This document shows, piece after piece, positions 1-9,000 of a stretch of DNA of 64,000 nt. Positions within the stretch are counted from its first letter, which is position 1, and every line of letters begins with the position of its first letter. Position numbers and translations under genes: made by a program. This stretch comes from Mycolicibacterium alvei (lineage in GTDB: Bacteria; Actinomycetota; Actinomycetes; Mycobacteriales; Mycobacteriaceae), in NCBI RefSeq assembly GCF_010727325.1, contig NZ_AP022565.1, forward strand, positions 186,001 to 250,000, in the 5' to 3' direction. Below the pieces are notes generated by a model that was not told the origin of the DNA, searched no databases, and saw nothing but the letters and a program-made list of their open reading frames with translations.

Positions 1-124
1 ATGCGGCGGTCGGGCCTTGTGCGGTCGGGCCATGTGCGAAGGCTGACCTTACTACGTCGTGTCGTTCCCACCCGTCTTACCAGACGGGGCCCGTCAGCAG
101 GGCGCCAGCTTTCACCATCACCCG

Positions 125-2059
125 CTACACGCCGACCGGTTCGGTCTGGTCGACAGGGCCCAGCCGCCACTGTCCCTCGCCCAGCAGTTCCAGGTGGGTG
201 GTGTGGTGGCGGTGAACCGTGGAGCGATGGGTGATGCTGACCAGCACGGTGTCGGGTAGTTCGCGGCGGATCAGGCTGTAGATCATGAACTCCAACGGTT
301 CGTCGAGCGCTGCGGTTGCCTCGTCGAGGAACGCCACCTTGGGTCTGGTCAGCAGTACCCGGGCGAACGCGACGCGTTGCTGTTCGCCCGGGGAGAGCAC
401 CTTGGCCCAGTCGGTGTCCTCGTCGAGGCGGTCGACATAACGCGGCAGCGCGACCGCGAGCAGGGCTTCCTGCAATGCCTTGTCGGACAACGCCCCGGAC
501 TGCTGGGGGTAGGACACCACGGTCCGTAGGTCGCCCAGCGGAATGTAGGGGACCTGTGACAGGTAGAGCGATTCGTTATCGCCCTGCGGGCATCGCACCG
601 TACCCGAGGCGTACGGCCACAGTTGGGCGATGCTGCGCAGCAGTGTGGTCTTGCCGGTGCCCGACTTGCCGGTGATGATCATCGCCTCGCCGGCGGCTAG
701 CGACAGGTTGAGATCGTCGATCAACTGCTCGCCGGCCGGATTGCGCACCTCCACGTCGTCGAGTTCGACCAGGCTGTCGGTGTCCGCGGCAAGCTCGTCG
801 ATGTCCAACGTCGGTAGCTCACGGCTCTGCTGGTCGGCGGTGACCAGCCCGTACAGGCGGATGATCGAGGCGCGGTAACCGGCGAAGGTGTCGTAGGAGT
901 TGCGGAAGAACGACAGCGCGTCCTGGATCGCGCCGAAGGCGGCCACCGACTGATTGACCGTCCCGAGCTGGATCTGGCCGGTGAACAACCGCGGGGCCTG
1001 CAGCGCCCACGGCAGCGGGATGATGATGTGGCTCATCGACAGGTTCCAGCCGGTGAAGATCATGGTCCGGTTGATGAAATGTTTGTAGTTGGTCACCACG
1101 GCGGCGAAACGTTGTCGCAGCTGTGACCGCTCGGCCTTCTCGCCCCGGTAGAGCGCGACCGATTCGGCGGCGTCGCGCAACCGGACCAACGCGTAACGGA
1201 ATGCGGCGTTGAACTTTTCGTTGTTGAACGACAACCGGATCAGCGGACGGCCGAGCGCGAACGCGAACACGGTGGCGAACGCGACATAGACGAACACCGA
1301 CCAGAACATCGCTCGCGGGATCTCGATACCGAAGAGGCTGAGATCCCCCGACAGGTTCCACAGGATCGAGGTGAACGAGATAACCGAGACGATCGACCGG
1401 ATGGCGCCGAACGGCAAAGTGCCACTGCTGGTCTGGTGCGGGGTGTTGGGTTGCGGTCCGGACAGGGCGGTGAATACGTCGATGTCGGACTGGATGCGCT
1501 GATCGGGGTTGTCGATGGTCTGGTCGATGAACCGGGACCGGTAGTAGGCGCGGCCGTCGAGCCAGTCGCCGGTGAGCCGGTCGGTCAGCCACGTGCGCCA
1601 GGCCAACATGAAGTGCTGCGTGATGAACAGGTCGACCAGGACGCGGGTGACCAGGATCGCCGCCAATATGGAGAAGATAATCAGCGCAATCCAGAAACCG
1701 CTGATCCCCGAATTTCTGATCTCGTCGTTGCCGGTGGCCAATCCCTGAACGGCGACCTGGGCGGCGGTGAACAGGTCGTTGCTCTGATAGCTGAACAACA
1801 CCGCCAGCCGTACGTCCACGATCACCGACAGCAGCATCGCGGCCAGCGTGAGCCACGGCGTGAGGCTGTGGCGCCCGGTGAAATACGCGCCGGTGACAGT
1901 CCAGAACTGCCGGCCCCACGTGGTGAACCGGGCGATCAGGGTCAGTACCGCGAGGGTGCACACCGCCGTGATGGTCCAGGCCTGGGCGAGCCACCACAGG
2001 GAGTGCAGCACCTCGCTGCTCCAGTCGATCGAGGGCGAGAACGGTGCGACTTCGTTCAC
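125..2059 (-). CDS. bacA: BacA/SbmA-type ABC transporter, fused permease-ATPase (Rv1819c-like)
   Basis: 644-residue fusion of a membrane domain and one nucleotide-binding domain; the working transporter would be a homodimer in the cytoplasmic membrane. Several hydrophobic helices lie between about residues 22 and 360. The segment NPDQRIQSD (184-192) is the hallmark of the SbmA/BacA/ABCD branch. The ATPase carries Walker A GKSGTGKT (464-471), signature LSPGEQQR (555-562), Walker B VAFLDE (575-580) and a switch His at 611. M. tuberculosis Rv1819c, about the same length, imports vitamin B12 and hydrophilic peptides, so a similar uptake role is inferred. The start at 2059 keeps a full N-terminus and leaves 318 bp to the divergent kinase gene. 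Confidence 0.9.
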   Translation of the reverse strand: MNEVAPFSPSIDWSSEVLHSLWWLAQAWTITAVCTLAVLTLIARFTTWGRQFWTVTGAYFTGRHSLTPWLTLAAMLLSVIVDVRLAVLFSYQSNDLFTAAQVAVQGLATGNDEIRNSGISGFWIALIIFSILAAILVTRVLVDLFITQHFMLAWRTWLTDRLTGDWLDGRAYYRSRFIDQTIDNPDQRIQSDIDVFTALSGPQPNTPHQTSSGTLPFGAIRSIVSVISFTSILWNLSGDLSLFGIEIPRAMFWSVFVYVAFATVFAFALGRPLIRLSFNNEKFNAAFRYALVRLRDAAESVALYRGEKAERSQLRQRFAAVVTNYKHFINRTMIFTGWNLSMSHIIIPLPWALQAPRLFTGQIQLGTVNQSVAAFGAIQDALSFFRNSYDTFAGYRASIIRLYGLVTADQQSRELPTLDIDELAADTDSLVELDDVEVRNPAGEQLIDDLNLSLAAGEAMIITGKSGTGKTTLLRSIAQLWPYASGTVRCPQGDNESLYLSQVPYIPLGDLRTVVSYPQQSGALSDKALQEALLAVALPRYVDRLDEDTDWAKVLSPGEQQRVAFARVLLTRPKVAFLDEATAALDEPLEFMIYSLIRRELPDTVLVSITHRSTVHRHHTTHLELLGEGQWRLGPVDQTEPVGV

Positions 2060-2377
2060 GAAAATCGACTCCTGGTCTGCTGACGCGTTTGCGTGAAGCT
2101 ACCGCAAGCGGCCGGTCAATCGAGGGCGCTACGCCGCGGATCAAGCGGCCTGGTCGAGTCGAGTGAATCCACACCCGGGCCCGCACACACAGCCGGCGAC
2201 GGTGATCCACCGCTGCGGATCACTCCGGTGATCTGTGGACAACTCCTTACGCTGAAGATCGTGGTCACCAGGTAGCCGCAATCTTCAGCGTTGATGCACA
2301 GATCGATCGCCGGATCGCATCGAAGGCGCGGGTGGGTAACGTCGAACTGTCCCCGTGCAACCGGAAAGGATCGCGCA
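2060..2377. other. Intergenic region between divergent bacA and kinase gene, with inverted repeat
   Basis: 318 bp without a credible gene. It contains a perfect 10-bp inverted repeat, CGCTGAAGAT at 2250-2259 and ATCTTCAGCG at 2281-2290, separated by 21 bp. Being between divergent starts, it should hold both promoters. The repeat could be an operator or a hairpin in the kinase leader. No convincing -10/-35 pair was recognised. Confidence 0.45.
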
Positions 2378-3913
2378 ATGAACCCGCCCCCTGGTGCCTC
2401 GCGCCTCGGCACCCGGTTCGGACCCTACGAGCTGAAATCGTTGATCGGTGTCGGTGGAATGGGCGAGGTGTACCGCGCCTACGACACGGTCAAGGAACGC
2501 ATGGTGGCCGTCAAACTGCTGCGCACCGAGATCGCCGCAGACGCGAGCTTTCAGGAGCGGTTCCGGCGTGAATCCCGGGTGGCGGCGCGGCTGCAGGAGC
2601 CCCACGTCATCCCGGTGCACGATTTCGGGGAGATCGACGGCGTCCTGTACATCGACATGCGCCTGGTCGAGGGCGTCAGTGTCAAGGAACTGCTGCGGAC
2701 CAACGGCCCGCTCGCCCCGGAACGCGCCACCGCGATCGTCACGCAGGTGGCTGCGGCACTGGACGCCGCGCACGCCGACGATTTGGTGCACCGCGACATC
2801 AAGCCGGAGAACGTGCTGCTCACCCCCGACGATTTCGCCTACCTGGTGGATTTCGGCATCGCCCACGTCGAGGGTGAGGCGAGCGTCACGATGACGGGCG
2901 TGCTGATCGGATCGAGCGCCTACATGGCGCCCGAGCGGTTCTCCGGCGGCCCGGTCGGACCGGCCGCCGACGTCTATGCGCTGGCCTGCCTGCTCTACGA
3001 GATGTTGATCGGCAGGCCACCATTCGAGGCCGGTGATCTGCGCCAGCTGATGAGTGCGCACATGTTTGCACCGGCGCCGCGGCCCAGCATCATGCGCCGC
3101 GGCATACCGCGCGCCTTCGACGAGGTCGTCGCCAAGGGCATGGCCAAGGAGCCCGTCGATCGCTATTCCAGTGCCGGTGAACTCGCCAAGGCCGCCCGCG
3201 CGGTGGTCGGTTCTGACACTTCCGTTGCCACACCGGCACCGGCACCGGCACCGCCGCCGCGACCGGCACCGCCGCCGCGCGCACCGGGCACCCGCGAGTT
3301 CTCCTCGATCTACCCGAATCCGGATCACCCGGGCTACACCCCGTATCCGCCGGTGCCACCGGCACCTCAGGCGCCACCGGCCCCCGGGCGTACGCCGCGG
3401 TTCAGCCGGACCCAGCTCTTCCTGATCGTGGCATCGGTGGGGCTGTTCGGGATTGCCGCCGTGCTGGCCGCGGTTCTGGCCAGTGGCGGCGATGGCGCCT
3501 CCACCCGGGAGACGCTGGCCGTACCGTCTTCGCCGAACTCGATGTCCGAGTCGCCGACGAGCAGCACCACGGCCGGTTCGGCGACGGCCGGCGTGAGCGG
3601 CACCGACGAGCAGGGCTTCATCGGCCATACCGCGCGCTGCGTCGATGGAACCACCCCCGCTGCCGTGATCCGAACCGCGTCCTCGCTGGCGGTGATCTGC
3701 CAGAGCGGCCGCGATTCCTACTCTTACCGCGGCGAGCGTCTCAGCGACGGTGCCAATCTCCAGATCCCCACCGCCGAGCGCTCCGGCAACGGTTTCGTGG
3801 CGACCAATCCCGCCGACGGTGCACGCTATGAGGTCGGGCCCGACGGACTCACCATCAGCAGTAACGGCCACGTCGATTCCTCGGAACCGCCCCTGGAGTA
3901 CGGCCGGCGCTGA
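2378..3913 (+). CDS. Membrane-anchored Ser/Thr protein kinase (PknE/PknF-like)
   Basis: 511 residues. The Hanks-type kinase domain occupies roughly residues 15-275: glycine loop GVGGMG (24-29), ATP-binding Lys46, catalytic HRDIKPEN (Asp140), DFG (158-160) and APE (184-186). A Pro/Ala-rich juxtamembrane linker (about 285-340) leads to one transmembrane helix (347-368) and an extracytoplasmic Ser/Thr-rich domain of about 140 residues. No PASTA repeats are visible, so it is not PknB. The layout fits PknE/PknF-type mycobacterial kinases; the external domain, presumably a sensor, was not recognised. The ATG at 2378 is preceded by GGAAAGGA at 2363-2370, which decides it over an upstream in-frame ATG at 2291. 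Confidence 0.9.
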   Translation: MNPPPGASRLGTRFGPYELKSLIGVGGMGEVYRAYDTVKERMVAVKLLRTEIAADASFQERFRRESRVAARLQEPHVIPVHDFGEIDGVLYIDMRLVEGVSVKELLRTNGPLAPERATAIVTQVAAALDAAHADDLVHRDIKPENVLLTPDDFAYLVDFGIAHVEGEASVTMTGVLIGSSAYMAPERFSGGPVGPAADVYALACLLYEMLIGRPPFEAGDLRQLMSAHMFAPAPRPSIMRRGIPRAFDEVVAKGMAKEPVDRYSSAGELAKAARAVVGSDTSVATPAPAPAPPPRPAPPPRAPGTREFSSIYPNPDHPGYTPYPPVPPAPQAPPAPGRTPRFSRTQLFLIVASVGLFGIAAVLAAVLASGGDGASTRETLAVPSSPNSMSESPTSSTTAGSATAGVSGTDEQGFIGHTARCVDGTTPAAVIRTASSLAVICQSGRDSYSYRGERLSDGANLQIPTAERSGNGFVATNPADGARYEVGPDGLTISSNGHVDSSEPPLEYGRR

Positions 3914-3918
3914 CGTCC

Positions 3919-5514
3919 TCAGGAGGCGATGGTCACCGCGGCCGTGCGTGCGGCAATCGGAGCGAACACGTCCACGGGATTGGTCTTGCCCTTGAGGGCC
4001 AGCCCCGGTCGGGCCTCGAAATCGCCTTGGTACCTGGTCAGTTGACTCACCGTGGCAGCCGTGAGCAGCACGGTGTCGCCAGTCTGGCGGGTTGCCGATT
4101 CCACCCGGGAGGCGATGTTCACCGCATCACCGATCACAGAGAACTCCAAACGACCTGCGCCACCGACATTTCCGGCCACCACCGGCCCGGAGTTCAGCCC
4201 GACGCCCACCGACAGCGTGCCGCTGAATTCGTCGCGTACGGCGGAGGCGATCTGTAATGCCGCGTCGAGGGCGTCGTCGGCGTGACGGTCCTGGTGTCGG
4301 GGCGCACCGAAGACGGCCATGAGGCCGTCGCCCGCGTACTTGTCGACGTGGCCGCCGTGCCTGTGCACGATCGGGACGATCCGCTCGAACAGCCGGTTGA
4401 GCGTGGCGACCACCTCGGTGGGCTGCAACTGCTCGGCGAGCGCGGTGAATCCGCGGACGTCGACGAACATCAGCGTGACGTCTACCTCCTGGGCCTGTAC
4501 CGACCCGGATGCGCGCAGAATGTGTTCGGCCACATCGCGATCCACGTAGGTGCCGAAGGTGTCGCGGATGCGTTCCCGTTCGGCCAGGCCCGCCGTCATC
4601 GTGTTGAAACCGGCTTGCAGTCGCCCGATCTCGCTCGCGTCGTCGACCTCGACCCGTGCACAGAAGTCACCTGCCTGAACCTTGGCCAGGGCTCGGCGCA
4701 GCGCGGTGACACGTTCGGTGACCGACCGGATGGCGACCAGGATCGCGAACAGGCCGACCACGATCGCCACCGCCACGAGGATCAGGATCGCGGCGAAGGT
4801 GCGTTGGGCCCGGAAACCGACGTCGGCGAGGTAGCCGACCGCCAGTACGGCGACGCCCAACAGCGGAACCCCGGTGGCCAGCAGCCAGGCCATCACCAGC
4901 CTGCGCCCGATCGGCGGCCCGATTCGCCGGTCGGGAGCGGTGCCGTCGAGGGCACGAGCCGACACCGGTCGCATGACCCGTTCGACGATCAGATACCAGA
5001 CCGCGCTCGTCGAGATACCGCCCAACGCCACCACACTGAAGATGTACACCGCGGTAGCCACCTGCTGACCGAGCGCCAGCGAGCCGAAGATCACCGCGCC
5101 GACACCCCACACCGCGGCCGACAACCGCACCGCCTCCCCGGAGGCGCCCAGCGTCATTCGCTGTTCCCGCGGGGTGGGTCGGCGGCCCTCGCTGAGCCAG
5201 GCGGTTCCGGCGGCGAACCGGTGGCGCCGTACCCGCATCATCACCGGGACCGCGACGGCCAGGAACACGATGAGTACGGCGCCGCCGCGCGTCAGCAGTC
5301 GCTGGGTGTCCGTCGGGCCCAGCACGATGGGGGCCGCGAAGGCCAGGAAGGCGCCGACTATCCCGACGCCACCGGCGCTGACCACCGCCGCACTGACGAC
5401 CCAGCGCCTGAAGGTCTGATGACGAAGTTCGGCCCCGACGTCGCGGGCCATGACGTCGCGGGCGACAGCGACGGGCTTCCTGCGCTGGGACAATCCGTGA
5501 ACGGTGGCGTCCAT
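3919..5514 (-). CDS. Membrane class III adenylate/guanylate cyclase with HAMP domain
   Basis: 531 residues from the ATG. About six hydrophobic helices span the first 270 residues, a HAMP-like linker follows (about 262-320), then a class III cyclase domain. Metal-binding Asp352 (FVDVRGFT) and Asp396 (KYAGDGLMAVFG) are present, as is the later GDAVNIASR segment with the transition-state Asn and Arg. The arrangement matches the M. tuberculosis Rv1318c/Rv1319c/Rv1320c/Rv3645 group that makes cAMP. It would act at the membrane and respond to an unknown signal through HAMP. A TTG nine codons upstream (5541) is an alternative start. The gene is convergent with the kinase gene, with 5 bp between the two stops. 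Confidence 0.88.
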   Translation of the reverse strand: MDATVHGLSQRRKPVAVARDVMARDVGAELRHQTFRRWVVSAAVVSAGGVGIVGAFLAFAAPIVLGPTDTQRLLTRGGAVLIVFLAVAVPVMMRVRRHRFAAGTAWLSEGRRPTPREQRMTLGASGEAVRLSAAVWGVGAVIFGSLALGQQVATAVYIFSVVALGGISTSAVWYLIVERVMRPVSARALDGTAPDRRIGPPIGRRLVMAWLLATGVPLLGVAVLAVGYLADVGFRAQRTFAAILILVAVAIVVGLFAILVAIRSVTERVTALRRALAKVQAGDFCARVEVDDASEIGRLQAGFNTMTAGLAERERIRDTFGTYVDRDVAEHILRASGSVQAQEVDVTLMFVDVRGFTALAEQLQPTEVVATLNRLFERIVPIVHRHGGHVDKYAGDGLMAVFGAPRHQDRHADDALDAALQIASAVRDEFSGTLSVGVGLNSGPVVAGNVGGAGRLEFSVIGDAVNIASRVESATRQTGDTVLLTAATVSQLTRYQGDFEARPGLALKGKTNPVDVFAPIAARTAAVTIAS

Positions 5515-5620
5515 GAGCTCAGCTTGCGCGCATAACCACAACCGTCACTAGGGTAGTCGGCTACCTGTCTGCGGCCGATTAGTCTGACATCAGACGCACG
5601 AGCGGAACGAGGGGACGCAA

Positions 5621-6448
5621 ATGAAGGTAGTGCTCGGGTATGACGGGTCAATGGCGGCAACCGCGGCGATCAACACCGGTGCTGCGCTGTTCCCGGCCGC
5701 CGATGCGGTCGTCGTCTATCTGTGCACGCCACCGTTCGGCAGCAAGGGTCTGCGGGCCAGATTGCGGCACTCCGCGCGCAACGTCGACGAGCTGATCGAT
5801 CTCGTCGACAGCGAGAGCGAGGGTGAGGCCGCGCGACTGGTCGACACCGGCGTGATCCTGGCCCGGGCCGCCGGCTGGAACCCCGAGGCGCTGGTCAAGC
5901 GCACCTGGGCCGGGGAAGGTCTGGGGCTGGCGCAGGTGGTCGAGCAGCTTGAGCCCGATGTTCTGATCGTCGGCGCCCGCGGCGCAGGCGCGAGCGACTC
6001 GAAGCTGGGCAGCGTGTCGGATCTGGTGGTGCACCACTCACCGCGCGCGGTGCTTGTGGTGTCCCAGAACATGATCGCGGCCGAGTACGACGCGGTGGCC
6101 GACGGGCCGGTAGTGGTCGGGGTCGATGGCTCTGCAGGTTCCGATCGGGCGCTGGCCGCGGCCGGTGCGTTGTTCCCCGACCGTGAGGTGATCTCGGTCG
6201 GGGTGGACGACGGCAGTGCGGTCGACCTCGCCGCTGCCCAGCCCGGGCATCGCGTGCCGAGGTTCCGCGGATCCGGCGCCGGTGCCACCGCCGACGCACT
6301 GGTGGCTTTTGCCGACGATCAACGGGCCAGTGTCGTGGTGGTGGGCTCGCGCGGGCGTTCGGCGCTGAAGAAGGTACTACTGGGCAGCGTGGCGGGCACG
6401 ACCCTGCAGCGCACATATCGGCCGGTTCTGGTGGTGCCCGGCGGCTGA
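5621..6448 (+). CDS. Tandem universal stress protein
   Basis: 275 residues with two Usp folds. Domain 1 (about 1-145) begins with a beta-strand followed by GYDGS and ends in the nucleotide-loop pattern GARGAGASDSKLGS. Domain 2 (about 150-275) has VVGVDGS and GSRGRSALKKVLLGS near the end. The G-x2-G-x9-GS signature in both halves indicates ATP-binding Usp domains. Duplicated Usp proteins of this size are common in mycobacteria and are often induced by hypoxia or nitric oxide; the specific role here is unknown. Purine-rich ACGAGGGGAC just before the ATG can serve as the ribosome-binding site. It is transcribed away from the cyclase gene. Confidence 0.88.
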   Translation: MKVVLGYDGSMAATAAINTGAALFPAADAVVVYLCTPPFGSKGLRARLRHSARNVDELIDLVDSESEGEAARLVDTGVILARAAGWNPEALVKRTWAGEGLGLAQVVEQLEPDVLIVGARGAGASDSKLGSVSDLVVHHSPRAVLVVSQNMIAAEYDAVADGPVVVGVDGSAGSDRALAAAGALFPDREVISVGVDDGSAVDLAAAQPGHRVPRFRGSGAGATADALVAFADDQRASVVVVGSRGRSALKKVLLGSVAGTTLQRTYRPVLVVPGG

Positions 6449-6462
6449 CGGCGGCCGCGCGC

Positions 6463-7203
6463 TCATCCCGCTGTCTTACCTGCGTCGACGATGTAGACCG
6501 CACCGTGCACGGCGGCGGCGTCGTCACTGGCGAGGAATGCGATGGTCTTGGCGACATCGGCCACGTCCATCATCCCGCGGGGCGCGGCGATCCTCATGAT
6601 CAGGTTCCAGTCGGCGTTCTCCGGTGCGGCGAACTCGGTGGTCTGCGGGGTCAGCATGCCGCCCGGGCACACCGCGTTGACGCGGAGGCGCTCCGAGGTG
6701 AACTCGATGGCCAGGGCACGGGTCAGCCCGACCAGTCCGTGCTTGGCCGCACAGTATCCCGCCGAGTACACCTCGCCCTCGATGCCTGCGATGGAGGCGA
6801 CGTTGACGATGTTGCCGCCGGCCTCCAACAGATGCGGTAGCGCCGCCCGGCACAGGAAGAACGGCCCGTTGAGGTTGACTGCGAGGTCTTTGTCCCAGTC
6901 CTCGTCGGTCACCGAGACGGTGTGGCGCATCTGGTGGAACCCCGCGACGTTGATCAGTGCGTCGAGCCGGCCGAACTTCTCGAGGCACTGCGCCACCGCG
7001 TCCCGGCAGGCCTGCGAGGTGGAGATGTCCACCGGGGCATACGCACCGCCGGGCACATCCTCGAACACCGTCGCCATCCGTTCCGCATCGCGGGCGACAC
7101 CGAATACCTTTGCCCCACGTGCGGCGAACAATTGGGCCACTGCCGCGCCCAGTCCCGATGAGGCGCCGGTGACCAGCGCGACCTTTCCATCCAGAGCAGT
7201 CAT
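6463..7203 (-). CDS. Short-chain dehydrogenase/reductase
   Basis: 246 residues of classical SDR. The cofactor motif TGASSGLG lies at the N-terminus, NVAG replaces the usual NNAG in the core, the catalytic Ser is in NVASIAG, and the YxxxK pair is in YCAAK. The C-terminal VDAGKTAG segment is typical. NAD(P)-dependent oxidation or reduction of an alcohol or ketone is expected; the substrate cannot be told. Its start codon lies three bases after the stop of a truncated ABC-transporter ATPase reading frame, suggesting that it was once the downstream gene of a peptide/nickel-type ABC operon. Confidence 0.85.
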   Translation of the reverse strand: MTALDGKVALVTGASSGLGAAVAQLFAARGAKVFGVARDAERMATVFEDVPGGAYAPVDISTSQACRDAVAQCLEKFGRLDALINVAGFHQMRHTVSVTDEDWDKDLAVNLNGPFFLCRAALPHLLEAGGNIVNVASIAGIEGEVYSAGYCAAKHGLVGLTRALAIEFTSERLRVNAVCPGGMLTPQTTEFAAPENADWNLIMRIAAPRGMMDVADVAKTIAFLASDDAAAVHGAVYIVDAGKTAG

Positions 7204-7206
7204 GGC

Positions 7207-7278
7207 TCACACCTTCTCACGGGGCCCGGACGGCGGAACCGCGGCCAGCAGCGTGCGGGTGTAGGGGTGCTGCGGGAC
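7207..7278 (-). pseudogene. C-terminal stub of an oligopeptide/dipeptide ABC-transporter ATPase
   Basis: On the minus strand, 23 codons read VPQHPYTRTLLAAVPPSGP and then REKV and a stop, ending three bases before the SDR ATG. The HPYTRxLLAAVP pattern is the conserved C-terminal signature of OppD/OppF/DppD-type ATPases. Upstream of the Val codon the homology stops abruptly: the next codons (GPPGGNRMRTCRC) do not resemble the family, and no Walker motifs occur nearby. This is best read as the residue of a deletion that removed the rest of the gene. Confidence 0.7.
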
Positions 7279-7380
7279 GCATCTGCAGGTTCTCATCCGG
7301 TTGCCGCCAGGTGGGCCGGACTGAAGTGTCCCTACCCATACTGGTGACGGCGCTGATGAAGACTGCGATACTCACCCATT

Positions 7381-7920
7381 GTGACCTTCAAGCGCATGGC
7401 CGCAGCAGCCGTCCTGACAATCGCCGCCGCGACGGGGCTCGGTATGGGGTCGGCGAGCCCGGCCCACGCCGAGCCGGTGATGCAGGGTGTTTTCAACTAC
7501 ACGCAGGAAGGGGTGGGTCACGAGACCTGGTCCATCTACCCGTCGTGCGTCCCGACGGTCGGCGATCTGCGCGAGCCTCTCGAACTGGCCGTGGCGTGCC
7601 GGCTGCACGTGGCAACCACCCGCGGCACCAAGGGCGGCGACGCACGGCTGACGGGCGGGCAGTGGGTCTACTCAACTGCGGTGCCCGACGGTCTCCAGTG
7701 TGCGAATGGAGACTTGGAGCCGACCAAGGAGACCTACAAGTTCGACGACGTCACGCTGACCGGCACCCGCAGCGTTTCCAACAACGAGGCCTGCGGCGGC
7801 ACCCTGGCACCGGCGATCCACACCTTTCCGTTCACCTTGAAATACGAGCGGCCGCTGCCCATTCCGGTCGATGTCTATCCGCTGGATTGCCAGTCCTGGG
7901 GCCTGCGCTTGTGCATCTGA
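7381..7920 (+). CDS. Secreted protein of unknown function
   Basis: 179 residues from a GTG start. A classical signal peptide is present: positively charged N-terminus, an alanine-rich hydrophobic core (residues 6-24) and a likely cleavage after SPAHA. The mature part is about 150 residues with six cysteines, which would suit disulfides outside the cell, and a beta-rich pattern. It resembles secreted mycobacterial hypothetical proteins; no catalytic motif was recognised. The stop codon overlaps the GTG start of the DUF4185 gene, so the two are probably translated together and may act at the cell surface together. Confidence 0.75.
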   Translation: MTFKRMAAAAVLTIAAATGLGMGSASPAHAEPVMQGVFNYTQEGVGHETWSIYPSCVPTVGDLREPLELAVACRLHVATTRGTKGGDARLTGGQWVYSTAVPDGLQCANGDLEPTKETYKFDDVTLTGTRSVSNNEACGGTLAPAIHTFPFTLKYERPLPIPVDVYPLDCQSWGLRLCI

Positions 7921-8996
7921 GCGGTGCCGTTCCGCTGATCGACGGCAAGGTCGTCGACATCACCGGTCCGGGACGCACTGACCGGTTCGGGGTGACCGCC
8001 GCCGATCTCGGTGCGTCGATCATCGCGCCCAACGGCAAGTTGGTGTCGGTATTCGGGGACACGTTCTCCGGCAACCGGGTCGGACAGGGAGATTGGCGCT
8101 CACCCGTGGTGCTGATCGGCACCGGCGACGCCAACCACGAGATCGTCTACGAATCCGCTGGGGGAGCAGACCCCGAGTACGCGCGGCAGCTGTGGCACTA
8201 TCTCCACGACGACGAGGCATCCGGGTGGCGGCGCGGTGGCATCAGCACCGTGATCCCGTCGGATCTGCTGCGGGTCGGCGACTCGCTGTACTTGCACGCC
8301 ATCGTCAATCACGGCTTCGGGACGGTCATCTGGACCGAGATCTGGCGCTCCGACGACAGCGGGGTGTCATGGACACACCTGGGTGAAGAGGCGAAGTTCC
8401 CGGCCGATCTGCACGACGGCCATGCCCAATGCTGGTCGTGGGACTTCGATCCCCACGACGGCTGGGTGTACGTGGTGGCAACGGGTTTTCAGCGTGACAA
8501 GGGCATCATCCTGATGCGCGTCCGCCCCGATCAGATCGGCCGACGGTCGCAGTACTCCAGCTGGGGGTTCGTCAATGGACGGTGGCAGTGGGGCCGTCAG
8601 GCCACTCCGATCACCCCACCGGACGAGACGTGGGGTGAGTTGACCTTCCGCCGCACCGCTCCGGGCAGATGGGTCCTGGGCGGATTCCTGGCGTCGTCAT
8701 ACGCACTGGGCTACCGGGTGGTGTCCTCCCCGGTAGCCAACATGTACACCACCGCGGTGCAGACACCGATCACCGGATCGTCATGGGACGCCGAAAACCA
8801 TGCGGACGGCAAGGTAGCCCAGTTGTACGGCGGCTACCTGCTGCCGGGCTCACGCTTCGGCATCACCGGTGGTATCGGACTGGTGGTCTCACAGTGGCGA
8901 ACCGACACCGGATGGCCTTACCGGGCAATGCAATTCAAGGCGAAGCTGAAGGACACGTCCAAGAAGCCGCAGCGGCCGGACCCGACCAACCTGTGA
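7911..8996 (+). CDS. DUF4185 domain protein
   Basis: 361 residues counted from the GTG at 7911, which overlaps the last ten bases of the preceding secreted-protein gene. The sequence is a DUF4185 beta-propeller-like domain: repeats such as SVFGDTFSGNRVG, GTVIWTEIWRSDDSG, CWSWDFDPHDGWVYVVATGFQ and VVSQWRTDTGWPYRAMQF are typical. The fold is related to glycosidase-like five-bladed propellers, but no activity is established for this group. The reading frame stays open upstream to 7311, yet the extension lies inside the previous gene. No signal peptide is seen. A much larger paralogue lies at 40138-42408. Confidence 0.82.
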   Translation: MHLSGAVPLIDGKVVDITGPGRTDRFGVTAADLGASIIAPNGKLVSVFGDTFSGNRVGQGDWRSPVVLIGTGDANHEIVYESAGGADPEYARQLWHYLHDDEASGWRRGGISTVIPSDLLRVGDSLYLHAIVNHGFGTVIWTEIWRSDDSGVSWTHLGEEAKFPADLHDGHAQCWSWDFDPHDGWVYVVATGFQRDKGIILMRVRPDQIGRRSQYSSWGFVNGRWQWGRQATPITPPDETWGELTFRRTAPGRWVLGGFLASSYALGYRVVSSPVANMYTTAVQTPITGSSWDAENHADGKVAQLYGGYLLPGSRFGITGGIGLVVSQWRTDTGWPYRAMQFKAKLKDTSKKPQRPDPTNL

Positions 8997-9000
8997 ATGA

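Noticed and set aside
1..124. Short plus-strand frames at the window start
   Set aside because: No motif, no ribosome-binding site, and they run into bacA on the other strand.
7311..7910. Upstream extension of the DUF4185 reading frame
   Set aside because: It overlaps the secreted-protein gene in another frame and lacks DUF4185 character; the GTG at 7911 is the sensible start.
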